From contig JAGVHJ010000568.1 in the NCBI GenBank assembly GCA_020056645.1, positions 1 through 12,252 on the forward strand: 12,252 nucleotides of DNA, given 5' to 3'. Position 1 is the stretch's first letter; each line of letters opens with the position of its first letter. The notes below the pieces were generated by a model. The model was not told the origin of the DNA. It did not search any database and saw nothing but the letters and a program-made list of their open reading frames with translations. This document shows, one piece after another, positions 1 to 7,869 of the stretch. The translations under genes were made by a program, and so were the position numbers. Source of the stretch: Desulfobacterales bacterium. Lineage in GTDB: Bacteria; Desulfobacterota; Desulfobacteria; Desulfobacterales; JAHIVH01.

Positions 1-975
1 ACTATGAGAATGGACGTAGATGCAATGAAATAATTAAAGCACATTCAATACAGAAAAGCCAATCTTTGTCAGCAATCGCACAACATGGGCTTGTCTATAA
101 AATCAGTTCAGATATTGGCTCTTTAAAAAAGAACAAAGGCCGTTTAATCTACAAGAAATATGGAATAAATAAAGTATCTACATTTTTCGGTTTTTGCCAA
201 AAACATGACAATGAATTATTTAAACCAATTGATAATGATGTCCTAATACCCACTGATCAGCAGATTTTGTTATACTCCTATCGATCGCTTTGTAGAGAAT
301 TATTTGTTTCTGAAAACGCGTTGGAATTAGTCCAAAACCAGTTGGAAAATGGCGTAAATCAAGATGCTATAAAAAAAATGTTGTCGGGATATGTGATTGG
401 CAAATCATTTGGATTGAAAAACTTGAACAGTCATAAACTTGAACAGTCATAAACTTGAATATGATAAATCCCTTAGGAATAAATCTTATTCAGACATTAG
501 GTATGTGGTTTTTCAATCGAGACAAAAACCCATAATCGCATTTTCAGGAATTTTTTATCCAGATTTTGATTTTTAAGGTCGCCAACTACAAAACCTGGGT
601 GATCATTCACGAGATTTACAATTAATCACCTTTTGCTCAGCCCCAATTGAAAAAGGTTGGGCCTATATATTTGCATGGCATCAGACGTCTTCAAATGTTT
701 GTGTAGATTTTATGCGTTCATTAGCAACCAAAACTCATAATGACATGAGATCACTCGGTGACGCACTTTTCCGATTAGCGATTACAAACTGTGAAAATCT
801 TGCGATATCACCAGAGTGGTGGGACAAATTGGAGAAAGATGATAAAGAGAAAATAGCTGATCGGGCGATATATTGGGCTGATATTCTGTCTATTACAGAG
901 GAATCCTATTTGATTGATGGCCTTGAAGGGATATCAGCCTGGAAATTTGAGAAAGTCATTTCAAATATGGATTGA
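1..975 (+). pseudogene. Uncharacterised protein gene, 5'-truncated by window edge, broken by frameshift and nonsense mutation
   Basis: Frame 3 is open from base 3 to a TAA at 450-452, and frame 1 runs from about 437 to a TGA at 973-975 with a single stop, TAA at 574-576. Removing one copy of the 16-bp duplication at 421-452 joins the two frames into one protein: ...NLNSHKLEYDKSL...YPDFDF*GRQLQNLGD...KVISNMD. The window therefore holds one gene, not two. The first part contains CNEIIKAHSIQ, then STFFGFCQKHDNELFKPID, then LLYSYRSLCRELF. From memory this resembles a family of hypothetical bacterial proteins with an N-terminal Cys/His, possibly zinc-binding, segment; the function is unknown. Start and N-terminus lie outside the window. 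A TTG at 66 and ATG at 712 begin sub-frames but neither is a convincing start. No intact product can be made without suppressing both lesions. Confidence 0.75.
421..459 (+). repeat. 16-bp tandem duplication (2.4 copies) inside the broken gene
   Basis: The unit acttgaacagtcataa occurs at 421-436 and again exactly at 437-452, followed by a seven-base start of a third copy (acttgaa, 453-459). Sixteen is not a multiple of three, so the second copy shifts the frame by +1 and brings its own TAA (450-452) into the upstream frame. Perfect identity of the copies suggests a recent slippage event. Confidence 0.9.
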
Positions 976-980
976 AGAGC

Positions 981-1037
981 ACCTAACCTTTCACTGGTGC
1001 AGACGCAAAAAGCGCGCCGCACAGTTCGGCGTTAGCA
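981..1037 (+). other. attC-like integron recombination site (57 bp)
   Basis: The parts of an attC appear in order. The R'' box acctaac (981-987) fits RYYYAAC. A 5-nt spacer follows, then L'' actggtgc (993-1000), a central part with CGC-aaaaa-GCG (1004-1014), L' gcacagt (1019-1025), a second 5-nt spacer, and R' gttagca (1031-1037). L'' and L' pair except for one extra base in L'' (G at 996 or 997). That is the usual extrahelical base that lets the integrase choose the folded bottom strand. The outer boxes pair over CTAAC/GTTAG. R' departs from GTTRRRY at its last two bases; those six bases belong to whatever follows the cleavage point, so variation is expected. Fifty-seven bp is the lower end of known attC lengths. 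The site sits directly after the stop codon of the upstream ORF, the usual place. Confidence 0.7.
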
Positions 1038-1083
1038 GTTTGAACGACCCATTTCCCAACAAATCTGAAGATCGAAGATCGCG

Positions 1084-4000
1084 TTATACGACGCCCATGA
1101 GCCCCTTAAATACGCCGTCAAGGTTTGTCATGAGCACCTCCGGAGAGTATACGGTTTCTATCTGCCGGCGTCCCTGTTCAGAGAGGCGACGCCACAATGC
1201 CTCATTCTGGTAAAGCGCGATCACCTTATCTGCAAAGGAGACTTCGTCGTCGGCGATGAGCACGTGCTCGCCGTCTGTCAGTCCCATTCCCTCGGCGCCG
1301 ATGCTGGTGGTCACCACCGGAAGACCATAGGCCATGCTCTGGCCGATTTTGCCCTTCACGCCCGCGCCATAACGCAATGGGCTGATAAAGACCCTTGAGG
1401 TCTCGAAATAGGGGGTTACATCCGCCACATACCCGGTGACGGTGATGGCGGAAGAAGACAAGGCCTGCACTTTTGCGGTGGGGTTGCTCCCCACGATGGT
1501 TAAGGAGATGTCCGGAAGCCGCTTCTGAATTGCAGGGAAAATATGCTCAACGAACCAGACAATGCCGTCCTCGTTGGGCCGGTGAACAAATCCGGCGATA
1601 AACATCAGCCCCTTTCTATTTGGGAAGTCGTTTTTGCATGATTCGAGACTATGAACGTTAGACACAACCGTTACTTTTCCGGCGAACCCCGCCTGCTCAA
1701 GGATCGTTTTTTCAAACGGGCTCACCACAAAAATCAGATCCGCCTGGTCCGCGAGAAACATTTCGGTTTTTTTCCACTCTTCCGCGATTTTCCGGATCTC
1801 CGCCTCTTCCGGCGCTCCGGCATGAAGGAGAGCGTTCCGCTCTTCCCGAAGAAAATGGAGATCGACCGTATCGTATATGATCCGTGCCGTTGTATGCTTT
1901 TTGACGTTGAACATATAGTTGATGGCGATATGGGGCCGTGACAGGAGAATGATGTCGATGAAGGATTTGTTGGCGATAATATAATCGACAAAATTGATCG
2001 CTCCGTATAGCACCTCAATCCCAAGTTGCTGCAACGCCGTCGTATACCGGGGATGGCAGGCCATATTGTCCGGCCAGAAGATCACCTTAAACCCAAGCTT
2101 GACAAACACCGTCAGCAGATTAAACATCCGGAATGATCCTGAGTCTTTATCGAATTCAGGCACATAGTGGTCCACCACCATGAGAACCTTTTGATATCCC
2201 CTCTCCCGTGCAAGAAAGAGCTTGTCAGGGCCATCACAATGGTCCCTTTTCAAGGTATCAAGCCACTTTTCCATAAATTTCATCCGGTTCAACTGTTGAT
2301 ACTTCTTATATCCCTTGGTCAGATCGGTGCCAGCGGAGATCCCTTCATAGTGGATGATCCGTGATTCGGGCTGGTACATCACCTTGTATCCAAGGTTTCG
2401 CACCCCAAAGCAGAGATCCGTGTCTTCATAATAGGCCGGCGCGTACCGGGTGTCGAATCCGCCCAACTCATCCCAAATTTCTTTTCTGATCATGAGGGCC
2501 GCCCCTGAGCAGTAATCGACCTCCTTCAGATAGGCGTATTGGGGAAGATCCGGCTCATCGCCCCTGCCATAGTTCCATCCCGCTCCGTCCCTGAAAATAA
2601 TGCCCCCCGCTTCCTGAAGCTTACCATTGGGATAAATGAGCTTCGCGCCTACCGCCCCGACCCTTTCTCGCTCAAAGGTTTTTATAAGCGCTTCCAGCCA
2701 GCCGGAGGTCACCTGGGTGTCGTTGTTCAGGAAAAAGAGAAACGCGCCCTTCGACGCCGCCGCTCCCTGGTTGCAGGCATCGACAAACCCCCTGTTTTCC
2801 ATGTTCCGGATAACGGTGACGCCTTTCACCTGTGCGAGCATGGCCCCGGTGTCGTCTATTGACGCATTATCCACCACGATTACTTCATAGGCAGAAGCGG
2901 TATGCTGGAGAACCGAAACCAGACAATGGTAGGTATAGTGAACCTGATTGAATACGGGGATAACAATACTGACGAGCGGTGTCTCGTGTTCAGGGAAGAT
3001 CAACGGTTGAAATGAAGGGGACATCTCTGGGGAGAGGAGAACCTTTTCCTCCATCTTTTTTTTGAAGGGCAGTTTTGACCTGATTGTCCTGACAAAGGCC
3101 ACGATTCCCTCCTTGTACAGGAGCTCTAAGGAGCGCATGGTGGAACGGTAATAGTGATAGCGCCGGGACCCATCGGGAAAAAGACGAAAAAGAAATAGAC
3201 GGTATTTGGTGAGAATCCGCCATGCCATGGAACGTTGAATCTCATCCAACTGACTCTTATAGTCGTTTCTCATCTGCTCCAGGCGGCTTCGTTCATGCTC
3301 GGTCAATTTAATATTGTCCGTGTACCGGACAAGGTCGAACTTGAGTTTTTCAATCTCGGTCTGCTGGTGCACCGATTCTTTTTCCCAGGCCAGATGCACC
3401 GTGTTCAGTTGGACAATTTCATCGTTTTGCCGGGAAATGACCTCCTCATATTTCTCATGAATCGAGAGGATCTCCTTTTCCCTGCGTTCGAGTTCGCCTT
3501 TATATCCCGCGTGGATATCGGCCTTTTCCGCTTCGAGCCGCTCTGTTTCTTTTTTCAGATTCTCCAGATACTCATCGGCCCTTTTTTTAAGCTCTTGCTC
3601 AAAACCCGCATGCTTGGCGAGCAAAAAATCATAATCAACCCTTTGTTCCGCAAGCGATTTTCTCAATTCCTCCGCCTGCTCACGCTCGTATGCCAGGGAA
3701 TCCTCGATCCCCCTCCTCCAGCTCATATCCGACGTGGGGCACGCCTTGATAATGAATTGATAGGTCTGGTATTCGGGGTTGACCTTTTCCAGATAGGCGG
3801 TCACATCCCTGGGGTATTGATCCCACGGGGTTTTCATTTCCGTGTCCCTGGGGTGAACGATGACGCGGCCGATTCTCGATATGAAATATCCGGTCGCATC
3901 CAGCAAGCGGGTCAGGGCGTCTTTGTCGAAAAAATGGAGATGGGTATGGTCGAGAAGACCGGTCTCCCGGTAGTCCCACTTTCCGTCCAGCACCTCCAGA

Positions 4001-4470
4001 GCGATAGCCCCATGGGCCCCGTTTGGAACCGACAAGAGCAGGCACCCGGAAGGAGATATCCAATTTTGAATCTTCTCCAGAACGGCCTGGGGATTGGTCA
4101 GATGCTCGATCACATCGGCCATGATCACCACATCAAACAAGAGCCCTTGAAACGACTCTTCCATGGACAGGGTTTCGATGTCGCCGATAACGAGCTTTTC
4201 GGCGAAAGGCTCCGCCGATTTCGCGGCCTGATCGTCTATTTCTACACAGAAGACCGTGCAGCATAGCATCTCTTTCAAACACCGGGTCATATAACCGCTG
4301 GCGCAACCGATTTCCAGAACCCTTTTCTTCTCTCCGGTCCACTCAATGATTTTCGTGTGGGAACTGTTTTTATTGGTCAGATCAATGGAATAATCGTATT
4401 TTAATTCTCCCGGACACCCTTTCCCCTCGGGAATCGTTTCTTGTTGGCGCATAGATCTCTTTTCCGGCAT
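1084..4470 (-). CDS. Methyltransferase / coiled-coil / GT2 / GT4 fusion glycosyltransferase
   Basis: This 1128-residue protein is probably a cytoplasmic or membrane-peripheral enzyme for building and terminating a surface glycan. Residues about 28-205 are a class I SAM-dependent methyltransferase: motif I VLEIGCASG (51-59), acidic strand end VEIDD (76-80), then DVIEHL and LLSVPNG. Residues about 256-413 are highly charged and heptad-like, a long coiled coil. Residues about 498-735 are a GT2-family transferase (SIVIPVFNQ, VVDNASIDDT, NNDT as the metal-binding region at 582-585, YYEDTDLCF at 680-688). Residues about 760-1128 are a GT4-like transferase ending in PLRYGAGVKGKIGQSMAYG (1031-1049). 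The first ATG lies four bases after the acyltransferase stop with no clear ribosome site. Met7 (ATG at 4452) is preceded by GGAAAAGAG and may be the true start. It is last in the operon; acceptor, sugar and methyl target are unknown. Confidence 0.9.
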   Translation of the reverse strand: MPEKRSMRQQETIPEGKGCPGELKYDYSIDLTNKNSSHTKIIEWTGEKKRVLEIGCASGYMTRCLKEMLCCTVFCVEIDDQAAKSAEPFAEKLVIGDIETLSMEESFQGLLFDVVIMADVIEHLTNPQAVLEKIQNWISPSGCLLLSVPNGAHGAIALEVLDGKWDYRETGLLDHTHLHFFDKDALTRLLDATGYFISRIGRVIVHPRDTEMKTPWDQYPRDVTAYLEKVNPEYQTYQFIIKACPTSDMSWRRGIEDSLAYEREQAEELRKSLAEQRVDYDFLLAKHAGFEQELKKRADEYLENLKKETERLEAEKADIHAGYKGELERREKEILSIHEKYEEVISRQNDEIVQLNTVHLAWEKESVHQQTEIEKLKFDLVRYTDNIKLTEHERSRLEQMRNDYKSQLDEIQRSMAWRILTKYRLFLFRLFPDGSRRYHYYRSTMRSLELLYKEGIVAFVRTIRSKLPFKKKMEEKVLLSPEMSPSFQPLIFPEHETPLVSIVIPVFNQVHYTYHCLVSVLQHTASAYEVIVVDNASIDDTGAMLAQVKGVTVIRNMENRGFVDACNQGAAASKGAFLFFLNNDTQVTSGWLEALIKTFERERVGAVGAKLIYPNGKLQEAGGIIFRDGAGWNYGRGDEPDLPQYAYLKEVDYCSGAALMIRKEIWDELGGFDTRYAPAYYEDTDLCFGVRNLGYKVMYQPESRIIHYEGISAGTDLTKGYKKYQQLNRMKFMEKWLDTLKRDHCDGPDKLFLARERGYQKVLMVVDHYVPEFDKDSGSFRMFNLLTVFVKLGFKVIFWPDNMACHPRYTTALQQLGIEVLYGAINFVDYIIANKSFIDIILLSRPHIAINYMFNVKKHTTARIIYDTVDLHFLREERNALLHAGAPEEAEIRKIAEEWKKTEMFLADQADLIFVVSPFEKTILEQAGFAGKVTVVSNVHSLESCKNDFPNRKGLMFIAGFVHRPNEDGIVWFVEHIFPAIQKRLPDISLTIVGSNPTAKVQALSSSAITVTGYVADVTPYFETSRVFISPLRYGAGVKGKIGQSMAYGLPVVTTSIGAEGMGLTDGEHVLIADDEVSFADKVIALYQNEALWRRLSEQGRRQIETVYSPEVLMTNLDGVFKGLMGVV

Positions 4471-4474
4471 GAAG

Positions 4475-5086
4475 TTATTTAAGAATAGACTTTTTCAAGA
4501 AAAACCGAACGATTTTATTGAACATCGAGATAGCTTCCGGCCCTTGGCCGGGTTTTCTGAACTTGATGATCCGGGCGGGATTTCCCACCGCCACGGCGAA
4601 TGGAGGAATGGTTCTGGGGACAACGGCCCCTGCCCCGATGATGGCCCCTTCACCGATGGTTACCCCCTGGAGCACTACGGAAGAGGCCCCGATCCAGGCC
4701 CCTTTTTCGATCACGACCGGCCCATAGGTGATCGGCTGTTTCTGAATGACCTTATCGGGATCGGTAAACGCATGGCCGGCGCTTAGAATGCAGGTGTTTG
4801 GCCCAATCAACACATCGTCTCCCATGGTCAGGGATCCCTCCCCGGACAAGTAGCAGCCGGAATTGATCATGACACGGTCGGCCAACATGAAATGGGCGGT
4901 TTTGTTGGCCCCCATGTCTCCCAAAACAATCCGGTTTCTGGGATAGAGGCAGCACCCCGATCCGATGAAGATGCCCCGTCCGTCTCTCACCGCGACTTTG
5001 TTTTCAACCAGAATCTCGACGCTGGGATATAAAATGGACTCTTTCCCAATGGCGTCGATGAGATTTCTATCAAATTCATCTATCAT
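4475..5086 (-). CDS. Hexapeptide-repeat (left-handed beta-helix) acyltransferase, probably sugar O-acetyltransferase
   Basis: The 203-residue protein shows the [LIV]-G-x4 periodicity of a left-handed beta-helix, for example IGSG, MGDDVLIGPNTCI, IEKGAWIGASSVVLQ and IGEGAIIGAGAVV. ILSAGHAF (101-107) carries the His (105) used as catalytic base in the LacA/maltose acetyltransferase-like group. VGNPARII (167-174) is the usual end of the helix. A short basic, aromatic tail (about 188-203) follows. Such enzymes usually move acetyl from acetyl-CoA to a sugar hydroxyl of a glycan or its precursor; acetyl as donor and the sugar target are inferred. It lies 55 bp after a radical SAM gene and its stop is four bases before the next ATG, so it is probably co-transcribed and translationally coupled with the glycosyltransferase fusion. 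The ribosome site is weak (GGAA about 8 bases upstream). Confidence 0.88.
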   Translation of the reverse strand: MIDEFDRNLIDAIGKESILYPSVEILVENKVAVRDGRGIFIGSGCCLYPRNRIVLGDMGANKTAHFMLADRVMINSGCYLSGEGSLTMGDDVLIGPNTCILSAGHAFTDPDKVIQKQPITYGPVVIEKGAWIGASSVVLQGVTIGEGAIIGAGAVVPRTIPPFAVAVGNPARIIKFRKPGQGPEAISMFNKIVRFFLKKSILK

Positions 5087-5141
5087 GTTGAGTTCCGTGA
5101 TCTTTTCAAGCCTCGCCTTGGATGGCCTCGCCTGAGAGTCA

Positions 5142-6467
5142 TCAGATATTCACCAGCCGGATACGATTTCCATTTTTCTCATGGGCCCCACGGATTTCAT
5201 CCGCCATCTGTTGAAACTCCCTGTACCCCCTGGATAGCTCCTCACGGGAGATCGTCGGCAGATCAAGGATCGACTCGTCAAAGAGATTGGAGGGATAATC
5301 CTTGATGATATAGTTGTTCTTCACGCACTCATCATAGAGCTTTGTTCCTGGAAAGGGCTGAAAAACAGAGATATTGATGAATTCGGGATTGATCCGCCGG
5401 TTCAGCTCCATGGTGTCCCGGATTCTCTCCGGCGTTTCACCTGGAACCCCCACCATGTTGAGGGACCAGACCTGAATGCCCTCGGCCTGGGCATCCTTGC
5501 AGGTTTGAATGATGGTTTCATTGCTCATCTTCCGTCCCATGATATCCCGCCGGAACTCCTCATTGCCCGATTCGATTCCGATGTATATCAGTTCCAGGCC
5601 CGCCTTCCTCATCATGCGGAAGGTCTCCCGGTCCATGGTTTCGGCCCGGACCATGGCGCCGAAGGGGAGACGGATCTCGCTTTCGTAGATTTCGCAAAAT
5701 CTTTCCAGCCACTGGCGGTGATACCCAAAGGCCTCGTCATAGAAGTTGAGGGAGCGGATACGATATTTCTCCTTGAGAGAGCGAATCTCCGCGAGCACAT
5801 TCTCCGGGCTCCTCTGCCTCAGATATTTCCCCTTTCCCTTGTAAAGCTGCTTCATGGCGCTGTTGCAGCAGAAGGTGCAGTTGTAGGGGCATCCCTTGGA
5901 GGTCACGAGAATGGGTTCACTTCTGTTTTCGTCGATGACTTCCTGATAGGGCATGAGCTCCCTGTCCGGAAAGGGGAGCGAATCCAGGTCTTCTATAAGC
6001 TGGCCGGTATCGTTTCTGAACACCCGGCCCGCCTCGTTCTTGACCCATATATTGGGAATGGTCGAAAGATCACCCCGGTTCTCCAGCCGGTTCATCACCT
6101 CAAGCAGGGGATACTCCCCCTCTCCGATGCAGATCATGTCGATATTCGGGTCTGATATGACCTCTTCCGGCCGGAACGAGGGGTGAACGCCGCCGCAGAT
6201 GACCGGCGCCTTGAATTTCTCCTTGATGATCGCGGCGTATTTCCGCGTGTTGGCCCACTGTAGGGTCACCGTCGAAAACGCGATGAGCCCTGGCTCGCTC
6301 TTACCGATATAGGACAAGAGTTCATCTTTCGACATCTCATGCTGAAAAGAAAGAAGTTCGGTCTGGTGGCCGTGTTTTTTTAAAAAAGCAGATAAACACC
6401 CGATCGCATAAGGAAAAGACCGGACATTCTTCGTGTCGAAATTATGGTAGATAAATAGGACTTTCAT
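5142..6467 (-). CDS. Cobalamin-binding-domain radical SAM protein (second paralogue)
   Basis: This 441-residue protein has the two-part build of B12-dependent radical SAM enzymes. The N-terminal Rossmann-like domain (about 1-140) contains VICGGVHPSFRPEEV and CIGEGEYPLLEV, typical of the B12-binding domain, but I see no DxHxxG motif for His-on cobalamin binding. The radical SAM barrel follows, with CPYNCTFC giving cluster cysteines 193, 197 and 200 (Cys201 also adjacent). NFYDEAFG, YIGIESGNEE and VGVPGET are further conserved barrel segments. Chemistry in this superfamily includes methylation at unreactive carbons and ring rearrangements; the substrate here is unknown, but the setting points to a sugar or lipid of the exported glycan. 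GGGAGAGG sits about 6 bases before the ATG, supporting this start. It aligns without gaps, roughly 60% identical by eye, to the protein at 7870-9198. Confidence 0.88.
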   Translation of the reverse strand: MKVLFIYHNFDTKNVRSFPYAIGCLSAFLKKHGHQTELLSFQHEMSKDELLSYIGKSEPGLIAFSTVTLQWANTRKYAAIIKEKFKAPVICGGVHPSFRPEEVISDPNIDMICIGEGEYPLLEVMNRLENRGDLSTIPNIWVKNEAGRVFRNDTGQLIEDLDSLPFPDRELMPYQEVIDENRSEPILVTSKGCPYNCTFCCNSAMKQLYKGKGKYLRQRSPENVLAEIRSLKEKYRIRSLNFYDEAFGYHRQWLERFCEIYESEIRLPFGAMVRAETMDRETFRMMRKAGLELIYIGIESGNEEFRRDIMGRKMSNETIIQTCKDAQAEGIQVWSLNMVGVPGETPERIRDTMELNRRINPEFINISVFQPFPGTKLYDECVKNNYIIKDYPSNLFDESILDLPTISREELSRGYREFQQMADEIRGAHEKNGNRIRLVNI

Positions 6468-6546
6468 AAACGCCTCTCCCGGTTATTTGTCTGTGTCTCT
6501 AAATCATACTTTGGGTGAAAAGTAAAACACTTGAGCCGCGGGCGGA

Positions 6547-7821
6547 TCATAAAAATTTCTGGGCGATGGAGACCGGTGTGTTGATGAGCCCATGGCACTC
6601 CTTCTTGCTCTCGATGGTGAAGACCACGATATTTTCAATCCAGTCATAGGCGGTATGGCTCGCGAAGGTGCCGTTCCCGAATCCGGCGGAGATGGAATAG
6701 CCGCCTGCTTTCAGATCGGGTATTTTAAAAGAAAAGGTGACGGTCAAGAGGCTTCCCTCGGGGCATGGGGACAAGTAACATTTTTCCGAATCCGAGTTGA
6801 TGGCGATGAGGTTGTTTCCAAGAAGGTCTTTCATGATAAAGCCGGCCATGGGAAGGTCAACCCTCTTATGGCACTTCACGGCCAGAACCAGAAACACATC
6901 CATCCCGCCCTGAAAAATCTCGCGCGGCCTCCCAGAACCATCGGTAAGGAGGAAGCCGACCACTTCGCCGGTCCGGTTTCCGAAGCGTCCATCACAGCTC
7001 TTGATCTCCTGAAAATCAACGGCCCTGAACTCTGGAGAGCGCCTGGTGGGAGAATCGGCCTGATCCATCGCCGCTCTTTCTTCCAACGGCTCTGCGTTCC
7101 AGATGATCCGGTTGTATTCGTGGATCACCTCCTCCGGCTTGCCCTGACAGATCATTCTTCCCTTGTCGAGAAGGATCGCCTCCGAACAGAGCTTGGAGAC
7201 CGCGGCGATATCATGACTGACAAAAAGAATGGTTTTCCCCTGATTCTGAATCTCCCGGATCCGGCTCATGCACCGGTGCTGGAAGGCCACATCTCCCACG
7301 GCCAAGGCTTCGTCCACCAGGAGGATCTCCGGATTGACGTTAATCGCTATGGCGAACGCCAGGCGGACGAACATGCCGCTTGAATAGAATTTGACTGGCT
7401 GATCGATGAAATCCCCGATATCGGCGAATGCCGCGATATCCGGGAAGCGATCTTGAATTTCGTCCTGGGAGAAGCCCAGGATCGCGCCATTCAGAAACAC
7501 GTTTTCCCTGCCCGTGAAGTCGGGATCGAACCCGCTTCCCAATTCCAGGATGGCGGAGACCCGGCCTTCAATTTCAACGGAGCCGCTCGTGGGGGTGAGT
7601 ATCCCCGCAACGATCTGAAGGAGGGTGCTTTTACCGGAACCGTTCCTTCCGATAACCCCCACGGTTTTTCCCGCGCCCACCTCCATGCTGATCTCTGTCA
7701 GGGCCGGGAAGTCCCGGTGGTAGGATCGCCTTCCCCGCCAGAGGATCTCTTTCAGGCGGCCCGCAGGATCATGATAGAGCCGGAAGCGCTTCGACAAATT
7801 TTGGATACGTATATAGCCCAT
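6547..7821 (-). CDS. wzt: ABC transporter ATP-binding protein with C-terminal cargo domain, Wzt-like
   Basis: The 424-residue protein is the ATPase half of a polysaccharide/O-antigen exporter acting at the cytoplasmic face of the inner membrane. Residues 1-240 are the nucleotide-binding domain: Walker A GRNGSGKST (58-66), signature YSSGM (146-150), Walker B ILLVDE (166-171), and the H-loop His at 203 (FVSHD). ELGSGFDPDFTGRENV (93-108) is typical of the Wzt/TagH export branch. Residues about 265-410 form an extra beta-rich domain corresponding to the Wzt C-terminal domain, which in the E. coli O9a system reads the modified end of the finished chain. That domain is variable, so cargo cannot be deduced. 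Length fits two-domain Wzt proteins. GGGGAG lies about 12 bases before the ATG, slightly far. Its permease partner is not adjacent: a radical SAM gene lies between them. Confidence 0.92.
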   Translation of the reverse strand: MGYIRIQNLSKRFRLYHDPAGRLKEILWRGRRSYHRDFPALTEISMEVGAGKTVGVIGRNGSGKSTLLQIVAGILTPTSGSVEIEGRVSAILELGSGFDPDFTGRENVFLNGAILGFSQDEIQDRFPDIAAFADIGDFIDQPVKFYSSGMFVRLAFAIAINVNPEILLVDEALAVGDVAFQHRCMSRIREIQNQGKTILFVSHDIAAVSKLCSEAILLDKGRMICQGKPEEVIHEYNRIIWNAEPLEERAAMDQADSPTRRSPEFRAVDFQEIKSCDGRFGNRTGEVVGFLLTDGSGRPREIFQGGMDVFLVLAVKCHKRVDLPMAGFIMKDLLGNNLIAINSDSEKCYLSPCPEGSLLTVTFSFKIPDLKAGGYSISAGFGNGTFASHTAYDWIENIVVFTIESKKECHGLINTPVSIAQKFL

Positions 7822-7869
7822 AGAGAGATCTTACTCCCCTCTTTTCCCTTCCGATGGATTTATGAGGCC

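Larger units (their letters stand above)
1..1031 (+). mobile_element. Probable integron gene cassette, 3' part, decayed
   Basis: One promoterless-looking reading frame is followed five bases after its stop codon by an attC-like site. This ORF-plus-attC layout defines an integron gene cassette. The segment is clearly more AT-rich than everything from 1084 rightward, which fits acquired DNA. The attC lies 3' of the ORF on the + strand, so any integrase and upstream cassettes would be to the left, outside the window. The expected cleavage point is after the G at 1031, which sets the right end. No further cassette follows: after a 46-bp spacer comes the end of a polysaccharide gene on the other strand, so this would be the terminal cassette. 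Neither the left cassette boundary nor an integrase is visible, so a cluster of attC sites lacking an integrase is equally possible. Confidence 0.6.

Noticed and set aside
712..975. Independent small gene of 87 codons starting at ATG 712
   Set aside because: No ribosome site precedes this ATG, and the same frame is open upstream to 577 and, past one stop, to about 437, joining the upstream frame once the duplication is removed.
914..1213. + strand frame of 99 codons running through the attC-like site
   Set aside because: It overlaps the end of the broken cassette gene, then the attC, then the antisense end of the glycosyltransferase gene. Its content is explained by those three elements.
3235..4266. 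Long + strand open frame (343 codons) opposite the methyltransferase and coiled-coil region
   Set aside because: Antisense shadow of a protein with well-defined motifs; no ribosome site or domain, and other antisense frames of similar kind occur along the operon because of codon bias.
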